From NCBI GenBank assembly GCA_013398955.1, contig VWPU01008492.1, positions 62,001 to 126,000 on the forward strand: a DNA stretch of 64,000 bases. Direction: 5' to 3'. The notes below the pieces were generated by a model that ran no database searches, had not been told where the DNA came from, and was given only the letters and a program-made list of their open reading frames with translations. A program made the position numbers and the translations under genes. Every line of letters begins with the position of its first letter. The stretch's first letter is position 1. Shown here piece after piece: positions 37,201 to 49,700 of this stretch. Source of the DNA: Callaeas wilsoni (taxonomy: Eukaryota > Chordata > Aves > Passeriformes > Callaeidae).

Positions 37201-40200
37201 ATTAAAGCTCGGTGCTGTTGCTTCCCAGCCTCCATGCTCAGGAATCTGCTATTGCACCTCTCTTCTGGCTGGAACCCCCTCACTACCAGCCCAGAGGTTC
37301 TGAGAGCAGACATCCATGGGGTTATGGTAAGTGCTCAGTAGCTGGTTGTTGGTAGGGGCTGATAAGTAAAACTGAAGAGTGATTGGTGATACCCACTGTT
37401 GGGAGCTGCTCTGTTAGGCAGCCTGGAGAGCAAGTTCAGGGAACCCTGGGGCGGAAGGCTTGGCATATCCCAGAGACTCTGTAATTTATTTGTAGCCAAG
37501 AGCTTGTAGGGAGTACAGAATCGGGCACTACTCTTTACAAATTTTGGGCATGTGTGTGAAGTGTCCTTCTAAGAGAAGCTTTCACCATTTGCCAAATATT
37601 TTTTCTTGGTCAAAATTTTCAGTTCATGATCTGTAGAGAAGCTGTTCACTGGACTGAGTATGGCTCTTACTGTGTGTAACAAAAGTGTATGCAAGGCTCA
37701 GGAGGGACAATCTCCCTGCCTGTTGCTTACCCAGGGTGTCCTGGCTTCTTCCAGTGCTGCTCTTGCCATTGTTATCTGCAGGAGTTCAGGTGCTTGCCTG
37801 TGGCAGTGTATGGGTTGGCCCAACGCGGTTGCTTCAGTGCATGAAGTGCACAAGTGAAAGCCCAGCCACCCCCATTACTCTCCAGAAGGCTGAAATGATT
37901 GTGCTGACATTGCTTTTCACACTGTAAGCCCTTTCCTCCCACTTGTAAGGATTTTTACATGTGACCTGAAGGATGAACTGACAATAGATTTACGAATGGT
38001 TTACTTGATGTATGAATTGTTTACTTACCTGCTACGGACCAATGATGATTTTTGCAACTTGGTAACAGCAGGGGACAAACCATTTCTTGGAAGACAGATT
38101 AGTCTTCATGCACTATATGAGTGCAGTAGAAGAATAATTATAAAGAGAGGTCAGATGTTGAATTTCAGGAATAGAGCATGGGAATTTTGTAACATGAGGA
38201 AGACTGAGGTCAGTGTTCCAGGATTTCTGAGCAGAGATAGCCACAATATTTACAGAGCCCATGCAAGTGGGTACAGCTTCATCCTGCCAGGCTTCCATCT
38301 CTCTTGTTCCTGCCTGGTTTTATTTTTTTTTCCCAAAGTAGCCATTTAAACTAATGCTGTTATTTTTATAGGTCCCAGTAGGGTCAGCATGCTGGATGCT
38401 CTTGAATATGCCTGCCTGTCTCTTGGGTAGTTGCTTGTTTTGTGTGCATGGACACATCTACCACCTGAGAGCTCTGAGTTTCGAAAGGTTTTAGAGTTGG
38501 CATTGTTATTCCTCAGGCAACATGTAGCAATACACTTGAAAATATATTTCTGAAAGTTGTGAATAATTATATTCAGGTTTCTGACTTCCAAGGTTCTTTT
38601 TCTTTTTTTTTAACTCTACTGTAATGGTGGCCATGTTCCTTACAGTTTACATTTATTTATTATGTATTTAAGGTCTTTGATAAAGGCTATTTTGCAGTGC
38701 TTTTCTTTCTGTGAAGATCTGTGTACTCTAATTAGAATATATATATAGGATGGAATATGCAGTTTAGTGCAATTGTGATGTGAATTTTGGGTCTTACAGT
38801 TCTTTGCAGACATCTTTAATGATTCAGCTTTCTGTAGTATGACACTTCAGAATATTATGGCTTCCTTACACTCAAATATTTTTTAGAATGAAGTCTCATA
38901 TTACACTAAATCAAAAAAATTCTACCCTTGCAAACATGTGCATAATTTTTAGTGGCAAATCTGGTATCTGACAGAAAGATATGACCCTGCTGACCTGAAT
39001 TTCTCATGCCAAAACACTCTGTGGTACATGATGGAATAACTCAAATAAGCATTTGATCTTAGGAATATAATAGGCAGTCATTTCCCCTGAACTTAAAGTT
39101 GGTTGGTCCATGCAGTTTAAAAAAGTAATAGTGCCTGTACATAGAATATTTCTATTGAGTGTGTTGCAGAGGAGTGCCTTTTTTCAGGACAGATACTTGT
39201 AGTGATGTGCTGGTAGTCACTGTGCTGTGTTTGCATACTAATCAATGAGCTCAGGAAGCATTAAACTCGAGAAATCCTCAGCTATCTTCTGGAGAACAAA
39301 TTTGATCTTTGCTACTCAGGGGAGAAACTTCAGGAGTATAAAGCCTTAAGTGTCTCTGCCTAGCATTTTGATTACTACTTATACATGTTTTGTACGTCTG
39401 GTGTTAAAAAGGCTTTCTTTAAAATATGCAATGCTTAATAAAGACCATTTTGAACTAATTCACCGTGGTATTTTTGCATGAAGCTGCATGGTCTGGAAGC
39501 AGTGAAACATGCATTGCACTTGTTTCATCAGGGGATCATATTTTAATGGCCCCTCTGTACTAGTACGACAGGAAAGAAAGAATTTGTTTTGCTGCGATGC
39601 ATGCTTGCATCAGTGGTAACTCTGCTGGTTTTGTGTCAATGGTATACAGTCTGTTCCTTCCTTTTCAGACTATTTTTCAGGAAAGCCTGAAGTTCCAGGA
39701 TGCTTAACTTACCTTTCACCATAGTAATTTGTTTTGGCTTTGTGTGCTCAGGCTAAAATATCCACACTGCTAATAACTTCCCTCACGGTGATGAAGGCAG
39801 GTATTGATCAGGTTAATTTTGGTGTCTCCGTGGCCTTGGAGAATCAAAGGTGCTAACGGGTTGCTGTGTGACGCAAAGCGGCTTAACAAGGTTCAGGGCT
39901 TCACACTGGTTTGTCCTGCTCAGAAAAGCATGTTATCTATGGCAACAACTGCTGCTGAGAAAAAAGTGAAGATTTTTAATAGGGTAAATCACCTGTTTTG
40001 CGGACTTCCAGAGAGTGTTTCAGATGCCAGCTGTTAGGGGAGCAAGGGAGGGAAAAGCTTGATGTGGGCTGGAGTTACTGGCTTTGTTATTGTTGTATCT
40101 GTGTTGTGACATGATGAAGGACAAATCGGAGTATCCCAAGGCACTGAGAAGAGGGTATGAGGAGAAGCAAAGAGAGAACGTGTGGCATTCAGCTGGTCAC

Positions 40201-40930
40201 AGCCTGCTGGCCCCAGCCCTGGGGCAGGAGGGAGGTGGTTATGGTGCCAGATGCTACGGCCAGCCTAAGACCTGCTGAACTCATCACAGCTTTAGCACGT
40301 GTGGCACGTTGGGTTTCTGTGCCTCAGCTTCTGGCTGTGCAGAAGGGATATCCTTTCTGTGTAACACCAGGGTGCAAAACTGCACCTGCTGCTGCTGTGC
40401 TCCTGGCCAGTGTCTCCAGCAGGAACCGTGCCACTAGCCTGACCCTCCTGCCAAGACCAGGAGAGGGACACCGTGCTCCTAGGGGGTCCCAGGCCCTCCT
40501 TGTCCGCTGGAAACATCGGCTGGTGCCATGTGGGATTCGGTGGGGCAGTGGCCAGTCTGACCCATGTCTGGTCGGGATGCTGATGGAGGTGCCAGTGACA
40601 AGGGTTAGCAGCCGGGCTGGGTGACAGGGGCTTGGTTTGGCTCCCGGGACAGTGCTGAAGGTGTGTCCGGCCTCACTCTCAGCCCCTGATGCAGGGACTC
40701 CTGCGAGCTGCCCCTTCACTTCCACTCCTGGGGTGCTCTCCTTCCCCACCCCCGGACAGGGCTCCCGCCTGGGCTTCTTGGCTGCCTGCAGATGGCTGAG
40801 ATGCTGGGACTGAAGCTGTGGGCGTTTGCATCCTCAACAGGCGCATGTGAGCAATGTGCCTTTAAGACTAGCAGGAGAGCAATAGTATCTCCCTCCCTCC
40901 TGTTAATTGTAGCATGTTTTCAGCCATGCT
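34247..40930. other. Non-coding DNA, no supported gene
   Basis: No gene recognised over about 6.7 kb. An AAAAC-type simple run lies near 36765-36785. A consensus splice donor on the minus strand (CAG/GTAAGTA) is centred near 38028, but its upstream acceptor is weak. GC content rises from about 40.2 kb towards the CpG block at 40.94 kb, and the longer frames there (such as 40157-40624 plus and 40324-40749 minus) overlap on opposite strands without family resemblance. Confidence 0.5.
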
Positions 40931-40939
40931 TTCCAGTCA

Positions 40940-41240
40940 CATTCGCAGGCTGTGAGAGGGAGCAGCGCTGACGCTCGCCAGCCGAGTGGCACCCGGACAG
41001 CGCTTGCCCGCCCGCCGAGTGGGTGCCCGCAGGTGATGGGGCAGCGCCGGGGGCCGCGGAGCGCTGTGCCACCAGCAGGAGCCCTGCGTGCCTGACTTTG
41101 GCTGGCACTGCTGGGCTCGCCACATCACTTGCGCTCCTCTCGTGCCCCTCACCTCCTCGCCTGCCCGGCCGTGGCCTCCGGCCGCAGGGTCGGACCTCTG
41201 GCCACCCCACCCTCGCGGTGAGCTACGAGCGGTGCTTTGC
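40940..41240. promoter_or_regulatory. CpG-island-like block, candidate promoter
   Basis: This is the only stretch in the window with dense CpG dinucleotides. About ten occur in the 65 or so bases from 40971, and many more reach 41230, where the flanks have very few. Unmethylated CpG islands usually mark vertebrate promoters. No TATA box is seen, as is common for such promoters. A donor-like GGTGAG lies at 41217-41222 on the plus strand. Direction of transcription is not certain. It could also be a GC-rich exon or an orphan island with enhancer activity. Confidence 0.5.
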
Positions 41241-41499
41241 TGGAGCCTGGGGATCTGCAGTGGGTGATGCAGTGGGAACCGTGTGGTGCCCGGCTGGGGA
41301 TGCTGTGGGCTGCTGTGGGAATGTCTGGCTCCCTGAGCACAAAGTGACTGCAACTAACACGAGGTTGGGACTACTTCTCGGAAGATGCCCTGCGTGTCTC
41401 CGGTCATTCCTCTCCGGCCTCACCGCAGAATATTTGGAGTTGCTAGCTTTCTTCTGCCGAGGGGGGACAAAGGCAGAGGCCTCCAGAGGGTTAAGAGCA

Positions 41500-41755
41500 T
41501 CTGCTTTTACGCCAAGTGTTTGAGCAGGAAATAATCTGCAGAGATACATGTGCAGCAATTCAACTGCTGCTGCTCTCTCAGGCTGCCGCTGCTGCAGTTC
41601 GGTGTGTGAGAGGAGCCGCGCTGCTCACAGAAGATGCTTTCTTGGTGTGTCCGAAGCTCCAGGCATGGCAGCAGAGCCCCGGCTGTCTGAGCTGGGGTAA
41701 ATGTCTCCATCCAAGAGGAATTATGTTGACTTGCTGGCTCTGTCGGCTCACGGAG
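41500..41755 (+). other. Candidate first exon ending in a splice donor
   Basis: About 300 bp downstream of the CpG block, a moderately GC-rich, CTG-rich stretch ends with GGAG followed by GTAGGT (41756-41761), a good vertebrate splice donor. An ATG near 41723 opens a frame of about 11 codons that runs through the junction, but its start context is poor, so the segment may equally be 5' untranslated. I do not recognise the peptide. No downstream exon is visible in the window, which fits a long first intron or simply a chance motif. Confidence 0.2.
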
Positions 41756-41761
41756 GTAGGT

Positions 41762-43035
41762 GCTGCTGCCTGTGCAATATGCCGTGATCTTTGCCGGGGG
41801 GATACAGTCCTCTCCTCTGTCTGGGATATAAAATTTAAAAAATTTTTCTATGGGAACAGGGCTTAATTTACAGTCTATAATGCCAGACAGAAAATACGTG
41901 TGTGATTTCTGTGTGTGCAGCAGGGAGGAGAGGGCAAAGGATACCTGAGTGATACCTTTTCTAAATGGCAATAAAGTTGTTGCACTTAATTGGAACAAAC
42001 TACCCTCCGTCTCTGTGAAAGGCACCTGGGAGCTTTTACTTCTTCCTGCTATATGACCTTTCGGTGAGGTTGGCTGCAGTATGCTGGGTTATGCTTCGGT
42101 TCAGAAACTGGCACACAGTGCACTCTACAGGTCCCTTCATTCTGCTCCTGTGGACGTGGGGAGGACAGAGGGCACCCACACACAGAGAGCGAAAATGCTG
42201 CTGACAGGGAGGGTTTTTTGAGGAGTGAAATTACACTAAGAGGAAGGAAAAAATATGCTCTTCCTTGAGGAAGAGGGAATGTTGAGGTCCTTAAGGGTTG
42301 ATCTTGGTGTTCGGAAGTAGAGAAGGAAATTTGTTTTAGAAGCAGCCTGTGTATGAGTCTGGGGTTTGTGCTTTGCTTTCCCAGCCCTGTGGAGAGGAGT
42401 TTTGTTCAACTCTAACTACTTTACCGCCCAGAATCTTTGCTTGAGGATTTTTTGCACCAATACCTGGGAGAAAAAAAAAATCTGTCAATGTCATCAAATT
42501 TACTTAGGCTTGTTTAGAAAGTTGCGTTCTTGAGAAACCCTTGCCAAAATCAACAGCAGCTAACACTGTTACCTTCTCACCATCAGGGCATGCTTTTTTG
42601 GTTTGTCTTGAGACCTCCAGTGGGAGCTTTATTCTGTAAAGATTAATCTGAAGGGAAGGTTTCCAGTTTTCTGGAAATGCAGAGTGTTGGGCGTTGGATA
42701 CCTATTTGATTTTGTTGGCCTGGTTGACCCACATACGTAGGTTTGCCTGTTGGCTCCTGAGCACAGACCCTGCCAAGGAAACCTGGCTGTGCAGAAGAGG
42801 AAGGTGCTGCCTGGATTACGCACCTGCATCACACGGAGAGAGGTTTGTGTTTGTTTCTGGCATTGCAGAGCTTTGGAGACAGCACAGCCAACAGTGCCAT
42901 TGCTGTGTAACAGTTTCAGAAGTGTTTCTGTGGCATCCTGGCAGAACAAATGTGTCATTCATAACTGCACTCTTCAGGAAAAAGAGCAGCACTGTCATCT
43001 GCGCTGTAAATCTCTTTAGTCACTTTTGTTTTCTT
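41762..43035. other. Non-coding DNA, no gene seen
   Basis: No gene or repeat family is recognised. A TATA-like AT-rich stretch occurs at about 41825-41848 and a ten-base A run at about 42471-42480. The 178-codon plus-strand frame starting at 42694 crosses the hairpin at 43.04 kb and a poly-T tract, so it is unlikely to be coding. Confidence 0.5.
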
Positions 43036-43084
43036 TGCTCAGGTAGCAACACATTCTTAACTGGAACGTGTTGCTACCTGAGCA
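43036..43084. other. Near-perfect hairpin, 17+3 bp stem
   Basis: Arms 43036-43052 and 43068-43084 are perfect 17-bp inverted complements. After one A/C mismatch (43053/43067) three further pairs form (43054-43056 with 43064-43066), leaving a seven-base loop at 43057-43063. The 49-base unit resembles a short microRNA-type foldback, but it is shorter than typical precursors and pairing stops abruptly outside the arms. It may instead be a chance or recently formed inverted repeat. I cannot match it to a known microRNA. Confidence 0.35.
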
Positions 43085-45169
43085 TTTTTGTCAGAGCGTT
43101 TGCAGTTGCCTCCTCAGTTTCCCCAGGGCTGTTGTGCTGTGTTTGGCTCAGCACTGACATATCTCATAGGGAAGTCTGGAGTAGAATCTGCTCTCCCCCC
43201 CACTCCCTTTTTTTTTTTTTTTTTCTGTAATTTGGGCCCAAATGCAGACAAGAACATGTTTCCTTCTCTTTTTGCAAGAACAGGACACTCATGCGTCCTC
43301 CTCTGGGATCCTGTAGAGAAGACCTCTTCTGCTCTGCAAGACCTCTGTGTTGGAGGTGGAGAAGCAGAAGTGGGCCTGGTGGATTTGTTGTTGTGCATGA
43401 ATCAAGAAGCCACAATCCCTGCCAGGGGTGGAGGCTGTGATGATACCTGGGAAGTAGCTGCTCCTCTCTGTCCTGAGAAAGAGGATCCCTTCTTACCCAC
43501 ATACTAGGTAGATCTCCAGTGCTCCATAGCAACACTCATTTCTCCCACAAAGAGGAGAAAAATCTCCTGGCTTCACTTGGAGTGGCGAAAACACAAATGT
43601 ACGAACATTCAGTGGAGTCTCACCAGTGTAGAATTGGGCTAAGGTCATCTGAATGACTTCTTTCTAGAACAGCACTTATAAAAGGTGGTGAGCATTAAGT
43701 AACACCATTGTCTGTGCAGGAAACACTAGAAAAGATAAGAATATATATTAGTCATCCCATTTACTGCTGTTTGCACACAGACAGAATGGTGATTAGAACC
43801 GGCTGAATCAAAGCAAAAGGGTTCTTAAACAAGATTTCGAAATTCAGAATTGGTTTGGGTGCTTGCTGGCCAGCAACTGTTTTGGTCATCTTTGTGCCTA
43901 TATTCCAGCAAGTGCCTTTTTCAAAAGATCCTTCTACAAAAACAGTAAAATGTTGGGGCGTATTTCCATGTGACGTGTTCTGAAGAAGTGGATGGGAATA
44001 TGTTCTTTGCAGCCTTACTCGTATCTGCTCAAGAAATCAAACTAGTATATTTGAACCACTGATTATTTCTGAGCAGCCTTTCTGGTCAGCAATAAAGTTC
44101 TGCATTAAACCCTAACTATGTGGAAGTTGAGAGCTATTTGTTAGAGTTAGTAATGGTAATTTTAAAACTTGGAATTTATTAAATGCGGACTGGTCAGCAG
44201 TTTGTGTCACACACACTGTACTGATGACCTTCCTCTGCCTGGCTGTCACATTCTGCCCACGCTGGAGGGCAGGGACTCCCTGCTGTGCCCCTCTGCAACA
44301 AGGGCCTAAACTTGATGTTCTTGTGGGCCCAGTGGTGACCTGGCAGCAGCGATGTTGGGATCTCTGCAGGGTTTGCCCTTTTGGAGACAAATGCCTGCCC
44401 TTATCCATTCATTAGGTCCCGTGCCAGGCTGGAATAGCTGGCCAGTCATGTGCTGCTCGTCAGTCACAGGTGGTGCAGGGGATGGGTAACAGGGCAAAAG
44501 AAGTAACTATTTGCTGGAGAGTGATTCCCCTGGTTTCTGTAGGGATTTAAACAAAGGCCTGTCTTTAGGTACCTGCACTCTTTCAGCAACCATTGCATTT
44601 TTATGGTTTGTATACTGCTTGTAAACCAGCTACAGGTGAGTAAAGCCTGTGGTCCAGAAACTGTTGTGTTGGAGATAAAACTGTTCCTTTCTGAGAGTGC
44701 CTGGAATGTCTTTAAGAGACGGTGCTACTGCATTTGAAATCTATCTGGCTTTGTACCACTTATAAAATGCATTCACGGTAGGTGGTGGCATCAGTCTCCT
44801 CTTAGTGAATGCAGATATTTATATTATGCAAAAGGTTTTCTCACTTTGCTGCATTCAGATGATGACTGGAGATACCATTCTTGTGAGATAAAAAACTGAG
44901 TCTGACTTTAGAGGTGAATTCAAAGAGCAATTTCTATTTAATATATATAGCAACAAATAGGAACAAAGCTGCTTAAAGAGTACTTTAATGATGAATCATT
45001 ATATTGCTCTCACCAGTCTGAAAGGCAATAAAAGTAAAAATGGAGTGCTAGGATTTAGTTGCTTAGAAAATGTACAGAAAGGGACCTGTATTGTAGAGAG
45101 GGTTTTATACCACATCAAAGAAATGTTTTGAGGTGCAAAATTATCGAGTGACCTTCCACCCCGAAGGTG

Positions 45170-45460
45170 AGGCAGCTGCTATCTATTGTTTATTGTTCCA
45201 GACGGTCATTTTCTTTGGTTGTTAGTCACTTTTAATAATTTATTGCTTTTTTTAAAAACCCTGACTGATTCCCCCCACCCCCGGATCAGGACAGATGCTG
45301 TCATAATGCTTCTTCAATGCTATAATTTTTATTACCAATCCTAATTAAATGCTGTAACTTCTGAAAATCAGATTAATTTGAACCATCAGCCCAGTGTAAA
45401 TGCTGCTATCATCAGAGATCATAAAATGTTCAAGGCACCATAATTCTACTACATAGCTGC
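45170..45460. promoter_or_regulatory. Candidate regulatory element with SOX and homeodomain motifs
   Basis: Two ATTGTT SOX-type motifs lie in tandem (45185-45190 and 45192-45197). They are followed by TTTATTG, several TAAT-core homeodomain motifs (such as CTAATTAAAT near 45341) and a C-rich spacer. No open frame or repeat is seen. The motif density resembles vertebrate conserved non-coding elements. This is an inference that needs alignment with other birds. Confidence 0.2.
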
Positions 45461-45941
45461 AGTGGCAAGTGTCCAAGGATCTGGCTACCTTTGTTCAGCT
45501 GACATGGACTGAAATGTGTGCACTTCTGAGCAGTGCAGCATGAATAGAAACGATACGTTCCTCAGCTGTTGAATTGCACATTCCAGCCATAAGTCAACAA
45601 ACATTAGAGAAATGACATCACCCCCCCAATCACTGTAATACTCCTTCCGTGCTATAAATATTGTATGAATTCTGTGGTTTCTGCACAATCGATAAAGGGG
45701 AAAATAGAGGTTGTTGCACAGCAAAGCTGCACTTTATTGGTGAGCCAGGACATGATACAGGTTAGCCCCACTGCCAACCAAGATTTTTCCATCCTCGGGC
45801 CACAGTCCATGAATTCAAGTTGCACAGTAAGTACTTCAGCTAATTTGCTCTACAGCCAGGACACACACTGATCATCACTTTGGTCTTCTGGACAGCAGGA
45901 CATGTTCTGGTAACTTGGTTCCTTTATGACCAATTTCTGTA

Positions 45942-45960
45942 TTTTTTTTTTCCTCCGCAG
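45942..45960 (+). promoter_or_regulatory. Strong splice-acceptor-like tract
   Basis: Ten T followed by CCTCCGCAG makes a near-ideal 3' splice site, with a TTATGAC branch-point-like motif about 35 bases upstream of the AG. Seven bases later AG/GTAACA could act as a donor, which would define a 7-base microexon. No transcript evidence is available, and long T tracts ending in CAG also occur by chance. Confidence 0.2.
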
Positions 45961-46683
45961 ATATTAGGTAACAAGTAATAAATTTTGATTCCAACTCGAG
46001 CAGTGGTAAAGTTGCTCTCCCTGCTCTGTCCCAGCTTTATTTGTTAGGTGTGACAGTATGGAAGATCTCGCTGGTCATTACAGATATAATTACCTGGCTC
46101 TGAAAGACAGAAGGGCATTAATCTGACATGGCAAGCATTTATGTTGGAGCTTCATGTTTAGATTTTCTTCGTGGCAGAGGAAAAAGCACTCTGAGGGAAC
46201 CATTACCCTTGTCCACAGCAAGATGAAATAGAAATGGGCTAGAAATGCCCAGTCCTCTGCAGTCCCACGGATGGAACCTGCCTGACTGGCCCGGGGCTGG
46301 GTGAGATGAGCCTCACCCTGCAGGAGCAGCTGGTCTCAGTCCACATTCAGCAAACCACCAGCCCCACCTGGGATACTCCAGGCTCCTTTGAAGGCTTTGG
46401 TGGAGGATCTGACCCCGCAGGTTTAACTCTGCCTTGCTGAATTGAGTGACTTTTTCAGTCCATGTGACGGAGTGGGGCTGTGAAGCGTGTGCTGCTGGTT
46501 GCTTCTGAGCATCCCAAGAGCAGATGCCATTACATTTCTGCTCCCTGGGATGCAATGTTGGTGCTTGATTCTATAAACCATCTCTCTGATTGGCGCTGCG
46601 AGTCCCCCCTCCTGTTCAATAGCAGTTATATCTATCAGACTTGTATGTTCCAGGCTTTATGGTGAAACCAAAGTGGGAAAATC

Positions 46684-46757
46684 TGTGTCAGGTTAGAAAG
46701 TGATGTGGATAATACATGTTTGTGTCAGGTTAGAAAGTGATGTGGATAATACATGTT
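46684..46757. repeat. Tandem duplication, two identical 37-bp units
   Basis: Positions 46684-46720 and 46721-46757 are identical 37-bp units, indicating a recent short tandem duplication. A TTTG repetition at its end continues the pattern. It has no known function. Confidence 0.95.
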
Positions 46758-49700
46758 TGTTTGTGTCAGTGGGTGTTGTGGATCTTCTGCTCCTGCCCAC
46801 TTCCCAACACCTTGATTGTACGCAGGCAGTTTCTGCTGCAGAGAGAAGACCAGCACAGTGAGATTTGTCCCATAAAGAATTTTATATTTCAGATTTGCCC
46901 AGCAGGCTTGTTTCAGCCAAAATGTGGAGTTTTGAGCGTGTTTTCATGCCAAGAGTTGCAGCATTTGACCACAGTTTTTCTTTTTCAGCATACGCGACAT
47001 TCAGGAAGCTCTGGGCAAGCATGCATGATTTTAGAACAGCTATTTCTTGCAAAGGGGAAAAAAAAAAAGCAGAATCATATTAATTATCCACACTTTAATA
47101 TATATATAGTGGTTTGCACACAGCTATTGTGGACATTGTTATCTGGAAGACTGTAATGTTAATGTTTCTAATGGGGGCTATTGTACGTCTACTGAAACCC
47201 TTACAGTTATGGATTAAATTTAATATACACTCCCTTTGAAAAAGCCTGTATTTTTATATTTTATGGTATCCAGTGCAATGTGCTTGGCTTACAACAATAA
47301 AATAGCTGAATGTGGGAATAAATGTACCAAACAGCTTTCTTGTCTTGATAACTTACCTACTTTTAAATGTAATCATCACATGTTCTATTTCCTACAACTA
47401 TGTGCAAATATAAAACCTAATGTAAGCAAGTAAGTCTGAGCATCGTAGTGTGAATATGGCAAATATTCTCTAGCAGTCCTCGGTTCTATATTGCATATAT
47501 GATCCTTGGGATCATCCTGATGACACAGGCTATAGAAAATTTCACCCAGCAACTTCTCCTTGCCCTTCAGAAGAATGTTCAGGCTTATTTAAAGAGTGCA
47601 GATAACTGGATCTCAGAGGTGTCCTCAGGGTAGTTGTTTTGATGAGTAATTATTTCTAGTGACTTATAAAATAATAAATCCAATCTGTTTATTTTCTTGT
47701 TCCATAAGTTGAATCATCTTCGTCCTTTGTCTCCTTAATTAAGCAGCCTGCTGGTAATGCAAATCATTTCCCATGATGTGGACAAATCATTATTCAGCCT
47801 TCTTTCTGCTGAAGAGATCATATAATTTAGACTCTTTCCACACAATCTGTTTTCAGGCACTTAAATTCTATGCATTTCTCTCTGTTTTTCAGCTTCTTTT
47901 TGAGCTGGGGACATTAGAGGTGGCTCCTCTGGGACAGCAGAATGCCAGATTTTACTAATCTTCTCACTAGCACCATACACAGAAGCAACATCACATTTCT
48001 AACCTTGCCTCTCTTCAAACATCTAAATGTGTCATTAGATCTTATAGCTCCAACATGGCCCTGGGACCCTGTGTTCCCTTTATCTGCCCTGACTCCCATA
48101 TATATTTGTAATTCTCCAACTTTCAACATAACAGTTCCCCCTTCTGTAAGTGGAGTAGATCCTTCCCACTGCATTCTTTGATCCTAGACAGGTAGACTTG
48201 TGTTTTTCTCTGTTACAGTGTCTGATCTCTGACAGGGCTGGGCATATGGAGGAGACTGAGTTGTTTGACTGTGCTTGTCTCAGTTTGGCAATATTTATCA
48301 CTTAAGCCAGTTCTGAGTTGTATTGGGCTGTGAAAGTTGTCTCTGTAGGCCCAGTTAAAAGCACTTCCATTCACTGATGGTTCCACATTAAAATTACATC
48401 TTGTCAATTATCAGTGATTTTTAAAGTGTGCTGTAGTAATTTCAGGTAATGATATTCTTACAGTCAGTGTGTGGTGTGTCACTGAGCTGTTTGCAAAAAA
48501 CAAGTTTGCAGTGCTGGCACAGCTGCTATTCCCCTCCTGTATCAAGTAGATTAAAAAATTTCAGGATTATTCAAAAGACTGATTGAGGTTCCCATCACAT
48601 GCAGATACAGGAGGCCCTGCAGTCACAATGATTTCTGTTGCTTTCCAGTTCATCCTCCTGGTGGCCACTGGGTGATGTTTTCCAGGAGAGACTGAACAGG
48701 TTTCTGTTGCTGTTGAGGTATTAATAAAATCCATGAAAAAGATAAAGCAAATTACAAAATTGGTTTTTGAACACTCTTTTTTTGCCATACTTTTTGCTGG
48801 TTCTGGGGTTTCTGCTGGTGTTTAATTCAAGTACTTTTTTTTTTTATTCCTTAGGAGTTCAGTCCTCTAGCAATTCCTCTGTGATGCTATTTTGGGTCTG
48901 ATGTCCAGGTGACCACTCACAATTACTGGACTAATATTTGTGGCCCATTCAAAATGCTCCTGTCCAGCTCCTTGCCTCATCTGTGTCTTTTCCTTAGCTT
49001 GATCATCTTTTTCCATTGTTCTGCCCTTGAGGTACTTCCCTTCCAGCAGAAATACAGAGTAAAATCTTTCCTCTTCCAATCACTGGGGTGTTGTTTTCTA
49101 TTTCTTATCCCCTCAGTGCTCACCCTGGTATTTATTATTTATTTAGCACCCCTTGACCTATCTGTGAGACTTTATGATTCCACCTTGATTACTTCTTCCT
49201 CTCTCTTTTTGCCACCTTCATTTTTTTCACAGTTTTTTCCTGAGCAGTCCATTTGTTTCCTTGACACTAACAATTACTGACAGCCTGGTATCCTGGCTCC
49301 AACAGTGGCAAATAGCAGATGCTTAGAGAATAATGTAAAAAGCAGGGTGAGAATATAATAATCCTAATATATCCTGGCAGCAGTGATCAACATCACGTCT
49401 GCCTGACTGTTGTGAATGTGTTTAAGCACAGCCCAGTGGGGGCTATGCCTAACACCATGTGGGTGAGGAAAGGATAATTCTACAAGATGGCAAATTTTCT
49501 TGTGTAACTGCCTCTTTCCAAAACTGCTGGCCTTTCCTTGTGCCGCTGCTTTGCTTAGCTTAGCACAAACAGCCACATACTTGTTTCTGAGCCAGTCCTG
49601 AGGTTTATTCGCAGGACTCCTTGTACCTGATCGAGTAGGAGCTTGTGTTCTCTCCCTTCTGTCTCCTTGAGATGGTTATGGTGTGGCAAGATGAAGGGAA

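Larger units (their letters stand above)
43085..46683. other. Non-coding DNA with a motif-rich block
   Basis: No gene recognised. It holds a poly-T tract (43208-43224), a donor-like ACAG/GTGAGTAA near 44634, the motif cluster at 45.17-45.46 kb and an acceptor-like tract at 45.94-45.96 kb (both listed separately). Confidence 0.5.

Noticed and set aside
42694..43230. 178-codon plus-strand frame as a membrane protein
   Set aside because: It ends in a poly-T tract read as Phe, spans the hairpin, and is overlapped by frames on the other strand. No family match.
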